Positions 17,733 through 26,750 of a DNA stretch of 64,000 bases are shown here, one piece after another. Within the stretch, counting starts at the first letter, position 1; each line of letters opens with the position of its first letter. A model generated the notes under the pieces. That model was not told where the DNA came from. It saw nothing but the letters and a program-made list of their open reading frames with translations, and ran no database searches. The stretch lies in contig JBFLZW010000012.1 of the NCBI GenBank assembly GCA_040755755.1, positions 24,015 through 88,014 of the forward strand. The letters run 5' to 3'. The stretch is from a bacterium. GTDB lineage: Bacteria; SZUA-182; DTGQ01. The position numbers and the translations under genes are program-made.

Positions 17733-17805
17733 GCTGGCGTAGCTCAGTCGGTAGAGCGGCTGATTTGTAATCAGCAAGTCGGGGGTTCAAGTCCCTTCGC
17801 CAGCT
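17733..17805 (+). tRNA. tRNA-Thr (anticodon TGT)
   Basis: Acceptor stem GCTGGCG/CGCCAGC, anticodon loop TTTGTAA flanked by the CTGA/TCAG stem, and GGTTCAAGTCC T-arm. 73 bases, CCA not encoded. First of four tRNAs before tuf. Confidence 0.97.
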
Positions 17806-17827
17806 TCTCTTGACAAGAATCAAAAAT

Positions 17828-17909
17828 GGTGGGGTTCCCGAGCGGCCAAAGGGATCAGACTGTAAATCTGACGGCGATGCCTTCGGAGGTTCGAATCCTC
17901 CCCCCACCA
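17828..17909 (+). tRNA. tRNA-Tyr (anticodon GTA)
   Basis: Acceptor GGTGGGG/CCCCACC with discriminator A, anticodon loop CTGTAAA, and a long class II variable arm with CGATGCCTTCG. 82 bases. Confidence 0.97.
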
Positions 17910-17925
17910 CTTTTGTTAAATATGA

Positions 17926-18002
17926 GCGGGAATAGCTCAGTTGGCTAGAGCATCAGCCTTCCAAGTTGAGGGTCGCGGGTTCGAATCCCGTTTCCCGCTC
18001 CA
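17926..18002 (+). tRNA. tRNA-Gly (anticodon TCC)
   Basis: Acceptor GCGGGAA/TTCCCGC, anticodon loop CTTCCAA, T-arm GGTTCGAATCC. The 3' CCA (18000-18002) is encoded, unlike the two Thr and Tyr tRNAs. Confidence 0.97.
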
Positions 18003-18021
18003 GATTTTCAGTTACTGCCTG

Positions 18022-18094
18022 GCCCACGTAGCTCAGTCGGCGGAGCACTTCCTTGGTAAGGAAGAGGTCACCGGTTCAAATCCGGTCGTGGGCT
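18022..18094 (+). tRNA. tRNA-Thr (anticodon GGT)
   Basis: Acceptor GCCCACG/CGTGGGC, anticodon loop TTGGTAA with stem CTTCC/GGAAG, T-arm GGTTCAAATCC. 73 bases; lies 32 bases before tuf. The order Thr(TGT)-Tyr-Gly-Thr(GGT)-tuf equals that of the E. coli thrU-tyrU-glyT-thrT-tufB operon. Confidence 0.97.
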
Positions 18095-18112
18095 CTAAAG
18101 AAAGGAGCGATT

Positions 18113-19326
18113 GGAGGAAATAAGGAATGGCAAAAGAGAAGTATGAAAGGACGAAGCCGCACGTAAATATAGGGACAATCGGGCACGTAGATCATGGGAA
18201 GACCACCCTGACCTCTGCCATAACCAAGGTATTGGCCAATAAGGGTCTGGCAGAGTATCGGGCCTTTGATCAGATTGACAATGCCCCCGAGGAAAGAGAG
18301 CGGGGGATCACCATTGCCACGGCCCATGTGGAGTATCAGACCGAGAGCCGCCACTATGCTCATGTTGACTGTCCCGGTCATGCAGACTATGTGAAGAACA
18401 TGATCACTGGAGCAGCCCAGATGGATGGGGCCATTCTGGTGGTTTCAGCCGCGGACGGGCCCATGCCTCAGACCAGAGAGCATATTTTGCTGGCCAGACA
18501 GGTTGGTGTGCCCTATATCGTTGTTTTCCTCAACAAAGTGGACATGGTCGATGATGAAGAGCTGCTTGAGCTGGTAGAGCTTGAGGTCAGAGAGCTGCTG
18601 AGCCAGTATGAGTTTCCCGGAGACGAGATTCCGGTAGTCAGAGGCTCTGCTCTGAAGGCGGGAGAGTGTGGCTGCGGCAAAGATGGCTGCCCCAATTGCA
18701 AGGTGGTCTATGACCTGATGAAGGCAGTGGATGAGTATATCCCCCTTCCCAAGCGGGATATCGATAAACCCTTCCTGATGCCGGTAGAGGATGTGTTCAG
18801 CATTTCGGGGCGTGGAACTGTGGCTACCGGCAGAGTAGAGCGGGGCGTTATCAGAGTGGGCGAGGAAGTGGAAATCGTCGGCATCAAGGAAACGCAAAAG
18901 ACGGTGGCCACCGGGGTTGAGATGTTCAGAAAGCTGCTGGACGAGGGGCAGGCTGGAGACAACATCGGGGTTCTGCTGCGGGGCAAGAAGCGGGAAGAAA
19001 TCGAGCGGGGAATGGTTTTGGCCAAACCGGGCAGCATCACTCCGCATACCAAATTCAAAGCCCAGGTGTACGTACTGTCCAAAGAAGAAGGCGGAAGGCA
19101 TACCCCGTTTTTTAATGGTTATCGGCCTCAGTTTTTTGTGCGGACAACGGATGTGACCGGAACCGTTCAATTGCCGGAAGGTGTGGAAATGGTTATGCCG
19201 GGCGATAATGTTGTGATCGTCGGCGAGCTGATTACTCCGATCGCCCTGGAAAAAGAGATGCGCTTTGCCATCCGGGAAGGCGGCAGGACCGTGGGTGCCG
19301 GCGTTGTCAGTGAGATCATCGAATAA
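18113..19326 (+). repeat. tuf direct repeat, copy 1 (1214 bp)
   Basis: The identical tract begins at the ribosome site GGAGGAAATAAGGA (18113) and ends at the tuf stop codon; bases on either side differ between copies. The second copy is 33935-35148, same strand, 15.8 kb away. Confidence 0.9.
18127..19326 (+). CDS. tuf: elongation factor Tu, copy 1
   Basis: EF-Tu carries aminoacyl-tRNA to the ribosome as a GTPase. G1 is GHVDHGKTT, switch I ends with [10 protein letters not shown]3 is DCPGHADYV, and G4 is NKVDM. 399 aa. The G domain has an insert with CxC and CxxC pairs (Cys181, 183, 188, 191) before the [11 protein letters not shown] helix, unlike E. coli EF-Tu, which could bind a metal. GGAGGAAATAAGGA precedes ATG. 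The coding sequence and this ribosome site match copy 2 (33949-35148) base for base as far as I compared them. Likely co-transcribed with the upstream tRNAs. Confidence 0.98.
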   Translation: MAKEKYERTKPHVNIGTIGHVDHGKTTLTSAITKVLANKGLAEYRAFDQIDNAPEERERGITIATAHVEYQTESRHYAHVDCPGHADYVKNMITGAAQMDGAILVVSAADGPMPQTREHILLARQVGVPYIVVFLNKVDMVDDEELLELVELEVRELLSQYEFPGDEIPVVRGSALKAGECGCGKDGCPNCKVVYDLMKAVDEYIPLPKRDIDKPFLMPVEDVFSISGRGTVATGRVERGVIRVGEEVEIVGIKETQKTVATGVEMFRKLLDEGQAGDNIGVLLRGKKREEIERGMVLAKPGSITPHTKFKAQVYVLSKEEGGRHTPFFNGYRPQFFVRTTDVTGTVQLPEGVEMVMPGDNVVIVGELITPIALEKEMRFAIREGGRTVGAGVVSEIIE

Positions 19327-19394
19327 ATTTTAAGCAGGTGAAATCGTGGAATCGCAACGAAGCTGATTCTCAACCACAAGGGACAGGATAAGGA

Positions 19395-19544
19395 ATGAGA
19401 GATATCGTAATTTTGGCTTGTTCGGAGTGCAAACACAGAAATTATAACACCACCAGGAATAAGAAAAAGACTCCGAATAAACTTGAGATAAAGAAGTATT
19501 GTCGATTCTGTCGATCCCATACTGTTCATCGAGAAACGAAGTAG
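19395..19544 (+). CDS. rpmG: 50S ribosomal protein L33
   Basis: Short gene of 49 aa. The protein starts [17 protein letters not shown] and has the family core [20 protein letters not shown]. Cys pairs CSEC and CRFC make the zinc-binding C+ form. AGGA sits close before ATG 19395. Its TAG stop (19542-19544) overlaps the first two bases of tRNA-Trp. The rpmG-tRNA-Trp-secE-nusG order is common among bacteria. Confidence 0.95.
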   Translation: MRDIVILACSECKHRNYNTTRNKKKTPNKLEIKKYCRFCRSHTVHRETK

Positions 19545-19616
19545 GCCAGTAGCTCTAACGGCTAGAGCACCGGACTCCAAATCCGGGGGTTGGGGGTTCG
19601 AATCCCTCCTGGCCTG
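19543..19616 (+). tRNA. tRNA-Trp (anticodon CCA)
   Basis: Acceptor AGGCCAG/CTGGCCT with discriminator G, anticodon loop CTCCAAA within the CCGGA/TCCGG stem, T-arm GGTTCGAATCC. 74 bases. It shares two bases with the rpmG stop codon, so tRNA maturation at its 5' end cuts the rpmG message inside the stop codon. Confidence 0.97.
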
Positions 19617-19695
19617 CTGAGTCATTTCTCAGATGACGTCAAGAGAGATAACCATTGCCGTATGAATGAGAACTGATAAGAGCAGGTAGCGCACG

Positions 19696-19881
19696 ATGAT
19701 TGGAAAAGCGATTCAGTTTATCAGAGAAGTAAGATTAGAGATGAAGAAAGTCACCTGGCCGAGTAAAGCCGAGGTAACAAGCTCAACGACTGTGGTTCTG
19801 GTGACGACAACAATTATTACTGTTTTTTTATACCTTTGTGACGTAGGGCTGGCACGGGTTATCAGTACGCTGATTAAATAG
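19696..19881 (+). CDS. secE: preprotein translocase subunit SecE
   Basis: Small SecYEG subunit, 61 aa, single-membrane-segment form. The conserved cytoplasmic stretch FIREVRLEMKKVTWPSKAEV precedes one membrane helix (TTVVLVTTTIITVFLYLCDVG). Located between tRNA-Trp and nusG, the standard place. Confidence 0.95.
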   Translation: MIGKAIQFIREVRLEMKKVTWPSKAEVTSSTTVVLVTTTIITVFLYLCDVGLARVISTLIK

Positions 19882-19998
19882 AACCTGAGCAGCTCCGTTT
19901 TCTAGGATACCTGGCTTAAGGCAGATTGAAAGTCATGGGATCGAAGAGTTCACGGAAAAGAATCCATGATAGGTTGAAAGGTTGAGCAAGGGCTAAAC

Positions 19999-20529
19999 AT
20001 GGCAAAGGCTTGGTATGTAATACATACCTATTCGGGCTACGAAAATAAAGTCAAGACAAGCATCGAACAGCGGTTGCACCATCTTGGGATGGGTGAAGTG
20101 GTATCTCAGATTCTCATACCAACCGAAGATGTTTTTGAGCTGAAAAAGGGTCAAAAACACGTCACCAGTAAAAAGTTCTTTCCGGGGTATATTCTGGCAG
20201 AGATGGAGATGAACGATGATATCTGGTACATCATCAAGAATACCCCAAAGGTGACTGGCTTTGTCGGAGCAGGATCAAGGCCGACCCCGATGAGTGAGAG
20301 AGAGGTTGAGACCATCCTGGAGCAGATGCGGACCGGGGCTACACGACCCAAGGCTGAGGTCCTGTTCGGGAAAGGGGAACGGGTCAAAATCATTGACGGA
20401 CCGTTTACCAGTTTCACCGGGCAGGTTGATGAGATTAACGAAGACCGGGAAAAGGTACGGGTTCTGGTAAGCATTTTTGGTCGGTCTACCCCGGTAGAGC
20501 TCGATTTTGCACAGGTTGAGAAGATATAA
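19999..20529 (+). CDS. nusG: transcription termination/antitermination factor NusG
   Basis: NusG binds RNA polymerase and couples it to ribosomes or Rho. The N-terminal NGN domain begins [17 protein letters not shown] and contains [12 protein letters not shown]; the KOW domain near the end has [18 protein letters not shown]. 176 aa is normal. A 117-base gap separates it from secE without a credible gene. Confidence 0.97.
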   Translation: MAKAWYVIHTYSGYENKVKTSIEQRLHHLGMGEVVSQILIPTEDVFELKKGQKHVTSKKFFPGYILAEMEMNDDIWYIIKNTPKVTGFVGAGSRPTPMSEREVETILEQMRTGATRPKAEVLFGKGERVKIIDGPFTSFTGQVDEINEDREKVRVLVSIFGRSTPVELDFAQVEKI

Positions 20530-20556
20530 GATTGCACAGATAGGGAGCATGCATTT

Positions 20557-20982
20557 ATGGCAAAGAAAATAGTTGGCTATGTAAAGCTTCAGGTTCCGGC
20601 AGGGAAAGCGACTCCATCTCCTCCGGTAGGGCCGGCTTTGGGTCAGCATGGTGTGAACATTATGGAGTTTTGCAAAAATTTCAATGAGCAGACGAGGGGG
20701 CGGGAAGGTCTGATTATTCCGGTAGTGGTAACAGTGTATGCGGATCATTCCTTCACTTTTGTCACGAAAACACCTCCGGCCGCTGTACTGTTAAAACGGG
20801 CTGCTGGAATTGCCAAAGGTTCAGGGACGCCGAATAAAGAGAAAATTGGCAAGGTTACTAAAGAACAGATTAAAGAGATTGCCACGACCAAAATGCCTGA
20901 CTTGAACGCGATTGATATCGATAGTGCCATCAGGATTGTAGAGGGAACGGCCAGAAGCATGGGTATCGAGGTCGTAGGATGA
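20557..20982 (+). CDS. rplK: 50S ribosomal protein L11
   Basis: L11 forms the GTPase-associated centre with L10-L12. The N-terminal [21 protein letters not shown] and C-terminal TKMPDLNA motifs are present. 141 aa. It follows nusG by 27 bases. Confidence 0.97.
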   Translation: MAKKIVGYVKLQVPAGKATPSPPVGPALGQHGVNIMEFCKNFNEQTRGREGLIIPVVVTVYADHSFTFVTKTPPAAVLLKRAAGIAKGSGTPNKEKIGKVTKEQIKEIATTKMPDLNAIDIDSAIRIVEGTARSMGIEVVG

Positions 20983-20992
20983 TGGAGGGGCA

Positions 20993-21697
20993 ATGAACGC
21001 GGGAAAGAACTATACCAATGCGGCAAAAAAGATTGATCCATCTAAACGGTACGATCTGGACGAGGCAATGGTAGCTGTTAAGGAAGCTGCTTTTGCCAAG
21101 TTTGACGAGACCGTAGATATGGCTGTCAGACTTGGGGTAAACCCGAAAAAGTCTGATCAGATGGTAAGAGGATCGGTCGTATTGCCCTACGGCACAGGCA
21201 AGAAGGTAAAGATACTGGTTTTCGCTAAGGGAGAGAAGGAAAAGGAGGCACAAGAGGCAGGGGCAGACTATGTAGGAGGAGATGAGCTGGTTGAGAAGAT
21301 CAAAGGGGGATGGATGGATTTCGAGCGTGTGGTTGCCACGCCGGATATGATGGGGAGTGTTGGAAAGGTAGGCAAGATTCTCGGTCCCCGGGGATTGATG
21401 CCCAATCCAAAAACCGGGACTGTTACCTTTGACGTTGCCCAGGTAGTAGGTGATATCAAAAAAGGTAAAGTTGATTTTCGGGTTGAAAAGGCCGGTATTG
21501 TCCATGTACCGATCGGCAAGGTTTCGTTCAGCCCGCAGCAGCTTAAGGATAATGCTTCCGCCTTCCTCGAGACTTTAGTCCGTCTCAAACCTCCTGCTAG
21601 CAAAGGCCAGTATCTCAAGGGCATTGCCATTTCCTCAACTATGGGGCCGGGAATACGTTTGGATGCAGCCAAAATCCGAAATGCATTCAGAAGGTAA
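20993..21697 (+). CDS. rplA: 50S ribosomal protein L1
   Basis: L1 builds the mobile stalk at the E site and in many bacteria represses its own operon. Family segments [33 protein letters not shown] and [15 protein letters not shown] (here [15 protein letters not shown]) are intact. 234 aa. GGAGGGGC lies before ATG 20993. Confidence 0.97.
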   Translation: MNAGKNYTNAAKKIDPSKRYDLDEAMVAVKEAAFAKFDETVDMAVRLGVNPKKSDQMVRGSVVLPYGTGKKVKILVFAKGEKEKEAQEAGADYVGGDELVEKIKGGWMDFERVVATPDMMGSVGKVGKILGPRGLMPNPKTGTVTFDVAQVVGDIKKGKVDFRVEKAGIVHVPIGKVSFSPQQLKDNASAFLETLVRLKPPASKGQYLKGIAISSTMGPGIRLDAAKIRNAFRR

Positions 21698-21805
21698 TTG
21701 AATAAATCCATCAGCCCCTGTAAAGTCAGCAGTCGGGTCGTACACATTTTCACAAAATAATCGCTTTATGTATCTTTACTATTATAAAGAGGGGTGTGTC
21801 AGTCA

Positions 21806-22321
21806 TTGATCAGGACGGAAAAAGAAAAGCAGGTAGATGAAATAGGAGAAAAACTTCAAAGGGCAAAGGCCGCCGTATTCAGTGACTTTTGTGGTCTGAA
21901 GGTCAAGAATATGGAGGAGCTGAGGCATCGGCTTCGGGAGCAGAAGGTTGAATTTAAAGTATTTAAGAATACTTTAATTCGAAAAGCTTTCAAAGGACAG
22001 GAGGGGATAGATGACTTCCTGCGGAATCCTACAGCTTTGGCCTTTGGTTACGTTGACCCGGCGGCAGTGGCTAAAATTTTAATCACCTATGCCAAGGATA
22101 ATCCTGCCTTAAAGATCAAGGGTGGAGTTGTTGAAGGCAAGGTTATGAATGTTGCCCAGATCACTTCATTGGCTGAGCTTCCGCCGAGAGAGGTTCTTCT
22201 GGCGAAGGTGGTCATGGGCATCCAGTCGCCATTGCGCGGTTTTATGAACGTGCTGAATGGTCCGCTAACTCAATTGGTGATGGTATTAAAAGCGATTGAA
22301 GAGAAGAAAAAGAGTCAATAG
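21806..22321 (+). CDS. rplJ: 50S ribosomal protein L10
   Basis: L10 anchors L7/L12 dimers to the 50S. TTG 21806 gives the family N-terminus MIRTEKEKQVDEI with AGAGGGG 11 bases upstream; GTG 21794 is in frame but lies on top of the ribosome site. FKVFKNTLIRKA and the terminal helix are as expected. About 171 aa. The 108-base gap from rplA is the usual place for the L10 leader; I could not fold a clear one by eye. Confidence 0.95.
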   Translation: MIRTEKEKQVDEIGEKLQRAKAAVFSDFCGLKVKNMEELRHRLREQKVEFKVFKNTLIRKAFKGQEGIDDFLRNPTALAFGYVDPAAVAKILITYAKDNPALKIKGGVVEGKVMNVAQITSLAELPPREVLLAKVVMGIQSPLRGFMNVLNGPLTQLVMVLKAIEEKKKSQ

Positions 22322-22356
22322 CTTACTAAAATAATAGATGAAGGGAGATTTTTAAC

Positions 22357-22746
22357 ATGCCAGAGATTACCAGAGAAGCAGTAATTGATTACATAGCCAA
22401 TATGACGGTTTTGGAGCTTTCGGAGTTGGTAAAAGAGTTAGAGGGGAAATTCGGTGTTTCCGCGGCTATGGCCCCGATGGGTGTGATGGCTGGCGCGGCT
22501 GCTCCGGCAGCGGCAGAAGCAAAACAGGAAGAGCAGACTGAATTCACTGTTACTCTGCTCAACGCGGGTGACAAGAAAATTCAGGTCATCAAAGTAGTCC
22601 GGGCTTTGACCGGCCTTGGATTGAAAGAGGCTAAAGACCTCGTTGACGGCGCTCCCAAACCGGTTAAAGAGCATATTCCAAAGGAAGAAGCTGAAAAAAT
22701 CAAGGCCGAACTGGAAAAAGAGGGTGCCAAAGTCGAGATTAAATAA
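22357..22746 (+). CDS. rplL: 50S ribosomal protein L7/L12
   Basis: Stalk protein that recruits translation GTPases. N-terminal dimer domain ([19 protein letters not shown]), Ala-rich hinge ([12 protein letters not shown]), C-terminal domain with [24 protein letters not shown]. 129 aa. GGGAG precedes ATG 22357. Confidence 0.97.
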   Translation: MPEITREAVIDYIANMTVLELSELVKELEGKFGVSAAMAPMGVMAGAAAPAAAEAKQEEQTEFTVTLLNAGDKKIQVIKVVRALTGLGLKEAKDLVDGAPKPVKEHIPKEEAEKIKAELEKEGAKVEIK

Positions 22747-22802
22747 TTAGTTGAAACATTATTCACGATTTATAGTTAGTACCATTGTTTATAGGAAATT
22801 TT

Positions 22803-25800
22803 ATGGATAACCATAAGAATAGACCCTTAAGAAGGATACGAAAGGATTTTGCTCGAATCCCTCAAATCATGGAGGTTCCGAATCTCATTGAGATTCAGAG
22901 GAAATCCTACGAACAGTTCCTGCAGGCTGATGTTCCTCCTGAAGCGCGAAAGGATGAAGGCCTCCAAGGTGTATTTACCAGCATCTTTCCAATCACTGAC
23001 TTTGGAGATAACTGCTCGCTGGAGTTTGTCTCCTACAGCCTGGGGGAGGCGAAATATACCGTAAATGAGTGCCGGCAGCGAGGGATGACCCATGCAGCCG
23101 CTCTGAAGGTTGTGGTCAGGCTGATTGTCTGGCAGAAGAACAAGGAACGGCAGACAAAGACCATCAGGGACATTAAAGAGCAGGAAATTTATTTGGGAGA
23201 GATACCCCTGATGACCGAGCATGGAACATTTATTATCAATGGTACGGAAAGAACCATTGTCAGCCAGATGCACCGGTCGCCTGGTGTCTTTTTCAGCCAT
23301 GATAAAGGCAAAACCTATTCGAGCCAAAAGATATTATACATTGCCAGAATCATACCGTATCGCGGATCATGGATTGAATTTGAAGTCTGTACCAAGGATG
23401 CATTGTATCTGCGGATTGATCGGCGAAGGAAGATTCTGGCTACGGTTCTTCTTCGTGCCCTGGGTTTTAAAGAAGATGAGGAAATCCTGAAGGCATTCTA
23501 TGCTACCGAGAAAATTATCCTGGAAGGGGAGGGATATAAGCTCCTTAATCCTGACGTTCACGGAGGCGAAAGAGTACCGAAGGATATTATAGACCCCGCG
23601 AGCGGCCAGATTCTGGTCAAAGCTGGAAGCAAGCTTAACCGTGGTATTCTGAAGCGGATGGAAGAAAGTGGAATCAATCGGCTTCCGATCGTGATGGAAC
23701 AGATCGTGGGCAGATATGTTGCCAGGGATGTTATTGATGTCGAGAGCGGCGAAGTTCTCCTGGAATGCAATCAAATAATCACCGAGGAGAAACTGACGAT
23801 TCTCCGGGAGAAAAAAATCCCTTCCATTGAGCTTTTGATTATCGAGGAAAGCAATATTGGTTCGTCCCTGCGTGACACGCTGGAAAAGGATCCTATCAAG
23901 ACTCAGGAGGATGCCTTAGTTGAGATATATAAAAGGATGCGCCCTGGGGATCCGCCAACCCTGGAGAGCGCCAAGGCTCTTTTTCACAGCCTGTTTTATG
24001 ACTCCAAGCGGTATGACTTGACCAAGGTCGGACGGTTGATTATCAACCGCAGGCTGGGGCTCGATATCGATATAGAAAACCGGCTCTTGCAGAAAGAAGA
24101 TTTTGTTGCTGTTATCCGGTATCTCCTCCAGTTGACAAACGGGGTCGGATACGTGGATGACATCGACCACCTGGGAAATCGCAGGGTCCGGGCGGTAGGA
24201 GAGCTTCTGGAGAATCAGTTCCGGGTAGGCCTTGTCAGGATGGAACGGGCCATTAAAGAACGGATGAGCATCCAGGATATGGAAACCGTGATGCCGCATG
24301 ATATTGTGAATTCCAAACCGGTGTCGGCGGTAATCAAGGAATTCTTCGGCAGCAGTCAGCTCTCTCAGTTTCTGGATCAGACGAATCCTCTGTCCGAATT
24401 AACCCATAAGCGCAGGCTGAGTGCTCTGGGGCCGGGAAGCTTGAGTCGGGAAAGAGCGGGTTTTGAGGTGCGCGACGTGCATCCTACCCATTACGGACGC
24501 ATCTGTCCTATCGAGACACCGGAAGGCCCCAACATCGGTCTTATCGCTTCACTTTCGACCTATGCGCGGGTCAATGATTTCGGTTTTATCGAAACCCCGT
24601 ATCGGAAAGTTGTCGATGGCCAGGTTACCGACGAGATAGAATATCTGACCGCATCTCAGGAAGAGCAGTATTCCGTGGCTCAGGCTAATGCACGGGTTGA
24701 CGAAGAAGGGCGGTTTATTGATTCTCGAATAGCAGCCAGGACCGGCGGTGAGCCCCGTAAGGTTCTTCCTGAACAAATCAACTATATGGATGTTTCTCCC
24801 AAGCAACTGGTCAGTGTCTCCGCCTCGCTGATTCCCTTTCTGGAGCACGATGATGCCAACCGCGCCTTGATGGGGTCCAACATGCAGCGGCAAGCCGTTC
24901 CTCTACTGCGGCCCAATGCGCCGTTGGTCGGTACCGGAATGGAATCCGTTGTGGCTCGAGATTCAGGAGCGGTAATCCTGGCTAAAAGAGATGGCGTGGT
25001 TGAACGGGTTGATGCCACGAAAATCATTGTCCGGGTGGATAATGGAAGCGATCTGAAAGGTGAAGAGCCTATCATCGATGTTTATGAACTGGTAAAATTC
25101 CAGCGAACCAATCAAAACACCTGCCAGAATCAGCGTCCAATTGTCAGACCGGGCATGCAGGTAAAAAAAGGTGATATCATAGCCGATGGCTCCTCGACAG
25201 AGTTAGGCGAACTGGCCCTGGGCCAGAATGTCCTGGTGGCTTTTATGCCCTGGGGCGGATACAACTTTGAGGATGCTATCCTGATGAGTGAGCGCGTGGT
25301 CAAGGAGGACCGGTTTACCTCCATCCATATTGAAGAATTTGAAATCGAGGCCCGGGATACGAAGCTGGGCCGGGAAGAGATCACCCGTGATATACCGAAT
25401 GTCGGCGAAGATACTCTGCGCAACCTCGATGACAGCGGTATTATTCGAATCGGTGCGGAGGTCAAGCCGGGTGATGTTCTGGTCGGCAAGGTGACACCAA
25501 AGGGTGAAACGCAACTGACACCGGAGGAAAAGCTTCTGCGGGCCATTTTTGGAGAAAAAGCCGCTGATGTCCGGGATGCCTCTCTGGTTGCTCCTCCGGG
25601 AGTTGAGGGGATTGTAGTTGATGTCAAGGTCTTCTCCCGCAAGGGAGTCGAAAAAGACAAACGGACCACGGAAATTGAAGAGGACGAAATCGGAAAGCTG
25701 AAGAAGGATTTCGAAGATGAAACCAAGATCGTCGAAGAGTCCAAGCAACGAAAAATCCTGGAACTGATTAAGGACGGGCATGTGGAAGAGATCGAGCCTG

Positions 25801-26705
25801 AAGAGCTGGAAGATAATGCGGTCATGGATAAAATCATTGGCGATCCTCTTCTTGAGCCTCAGATCGATGAAATTACCGATTGGGCTGAGCGGCAGAAAGA
25901 AGAGCTGCAACTGGAATTTGAAGATAAGATCTCCCGTTTGGAAAGGGGAGGGGAGCTTCCGCCGGGAGTTATCAAACTGGTAAAGGTTTACATCGCTATC
26001 AAGCGGAAATTGTCTGTTGGCGATAAGATGGCCGGACGGCATGGAAATAAGGGAGTTGTCTCCAAGATACTTGCCGAAGAGGATATGCCGTATCTCTCTG
26101 ATGGAACACCGGTGGATATCGTTCTCAATCCTCTCGGTGTACCTTCCCGAATGAATGTCGGCCAGATTCTGGAAACTCATCTTGGCTGGGCAGCTAAAGC
26201 GCTGGGACTGCATGTATCAACACCGGTATTCGATGGCGCCACTGAAGCTCAGATCCGGGCAGAGCTCAAGAAGGCAGGGCTTCCTGAAGCGGGGAAAACC
26301 ACGTTACGGGATGGCCGTACCGGTGATCCGTTCCGCCAGGATGTCACTGTCGGCTATATCTACATGCTCAAGCTGGCCCACCTGGTTGATGACAAGATTC
26401 ATGCCCGGTCAATCGGTCCCTATTCGCTGGTAACTCAGCAGCCGCTGGGAGGAAAAGCCCAATTTGGCGGTCAGCGATTCGGAGAAATGGAGGTATGGGC
26501 ACTGGAGGCCTATGGGGCCGCTTATACCTTACAGGAGGTCCTGACAGTAAAATCTGATGATGTAACCGGAAGAACCGATGTCTATGAGGCAATCGTCAAA
26601 GGTGAAAACCTGAACGAACCGGGAATTCCGGAATCGTTCAATGTTCTGGTCAAAGAGCTCCAAAGCCTGTGCCTGGATATTGAACTGGTAAAAAGCAGTA
26701 ACTAA
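22803..26705 (+). CDS. rpoB: RNA polymerase beta subunit
   Basis: Core RNA polymerase subunit, 1300 aa. The rifampicin-binding region (about 24340-24450) reads [20 protein letters not shown] and then RRLSALGPG: the Asp, His and Ser positions that mutate in resistance keep the sensitive residues. The catalytic-site segments [14 protein letters not shown] and [15 protein letters not shown] are present. ATG 22803 with AGGA upstream is favoured over TTG 22785. A charged insert (about residues 965-1040) is of the type common in proteobacterial beta. It ends 45 bases before rpoC. Confidence 0.98.
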   Translation: MDNHKNRPLRRIRKDFARIPQIMEVPNLIEIQRKSYEQFLQADVPPEARKDEGLQGVFTSIFPITDFGDNCSLEFVSYSLGEAKYTVNECRQRGMTHAAALKVVVRLIVWQKNKERQTKTIRDIKEQEIYLGEIPLMTEHGTFIINGTERTIVSQMHRSPGVFFSHDKGKTYSSQKILYIARIIPYRGSWIEFEVCTKDALYLRIDRRRKILATVLLRALGFKEDEEILKAFYATEKIILEGEGYKLLNPDVHGGERVPKDIIDPASGQILVKAGSKLNRGILKRMEESGINRLPIVMEQIVGRYVARDVIDVESGEVLLECNQIITEEKLTILREKKIPSIELLIIEESNIGSSLRDTLEKDPIKTQEDALVEIYKRMRPGDPPTLESAKALFHSLFYDSKRYDLTKVGRLIINRRLGLDIDIENRLLQKEDFVAVIRYLLQLTNGVGYVDDIDHLGNRRVRAVGELLENQFRVGLVRMERAIKERMSIQDMETVMPHDIVNSKPVSAVIKEFFGSSQLSQFLDQTNPLSELTHKRRLSALGPGSLSRERAGFEVRDVHPTHYGRICPIETPEGPNIGLIASLSTYARVNDFGFIETPYRKVVDGQVTDEIEYLTASQEEQYSVAQANARVDEEGRFIDSRIAARTGGEPRKVLPEQINYMDVSPKQLVSVSASLIPFLEHDDANRALMGSNMQRQAVPLLRPNAPLVGTGMESVVARDSGAVILAKRDGVVERVDATKIIVRVDNGSDLKGEEPIIDVYELVKFQRTNQNTCQNQRPIVRPGMQVKKGDIIADGSSTELGELALGQNVLVAFMPWGGYNFEDAILMSERVVKEDRFTSIHIEEFEIEARDTKLGREEITRDIPNVGEDTLRNLDDSGIIRIGAEVKPGDVLVGKVTPKGETQLTPEEKLLRAIFGEKAADVRDASLVAPPGVEGIVVDVKVFSRKGVEKDKRTTEIEEDEIGKLKKDFEDETKIVEESKQRKILELIKDGHVEEIEPEELEDNAVMDKIIGDPLLEPQIDEITDWAERQKEELQLEFEDKISRLERGGELPPGVIKLVKVYIAIKRKLSVGDKMAGRHGNKGVVSKILAEEDMPYLSDGTPVDIVLNPLGVPSRMNVGQILETHLGWAAKALGLHVSTPVFDGATEAQIRAELKKAGLPEAGKTTLRDGRTGDPFRQDVTVGYIYMLKLAHLVDDKIHARSIGPYSLVTQQPLGGKAQFGGQRFGEMEVWALEAYGAAYTLQEVLTVKSDDVTGRTDVYEAIVKGENLNEPGIPESFNVLVKELQSLCLDIELVKSSN

Positions 26706-26750
26706 AAAGTAATATTTTTATAATATCAATACTCTAAAGGAGGGGACTCC

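Noticed and set aside
18445..19170. 241-codon minus-strand frame in tuf, also in copy 2
   Set aside because: Exists in both copies only because the copies are identical; antisense shadow.
19934..19984. 16-codon frame between secE and nusG
   Set aside because: Too short and without a ribosome site or recognised family.
21698..21805. L10 leader with kink-turn hairpin
   Set aside because: Position is right but I could not identify the conserved structure by eye, so it is not called.
25203..26213. 336-codon minus-strand frame inside rpoB
   Set aside because: Antisense shadow of a highly conserved gene; no ribosome site or family-like sequence.
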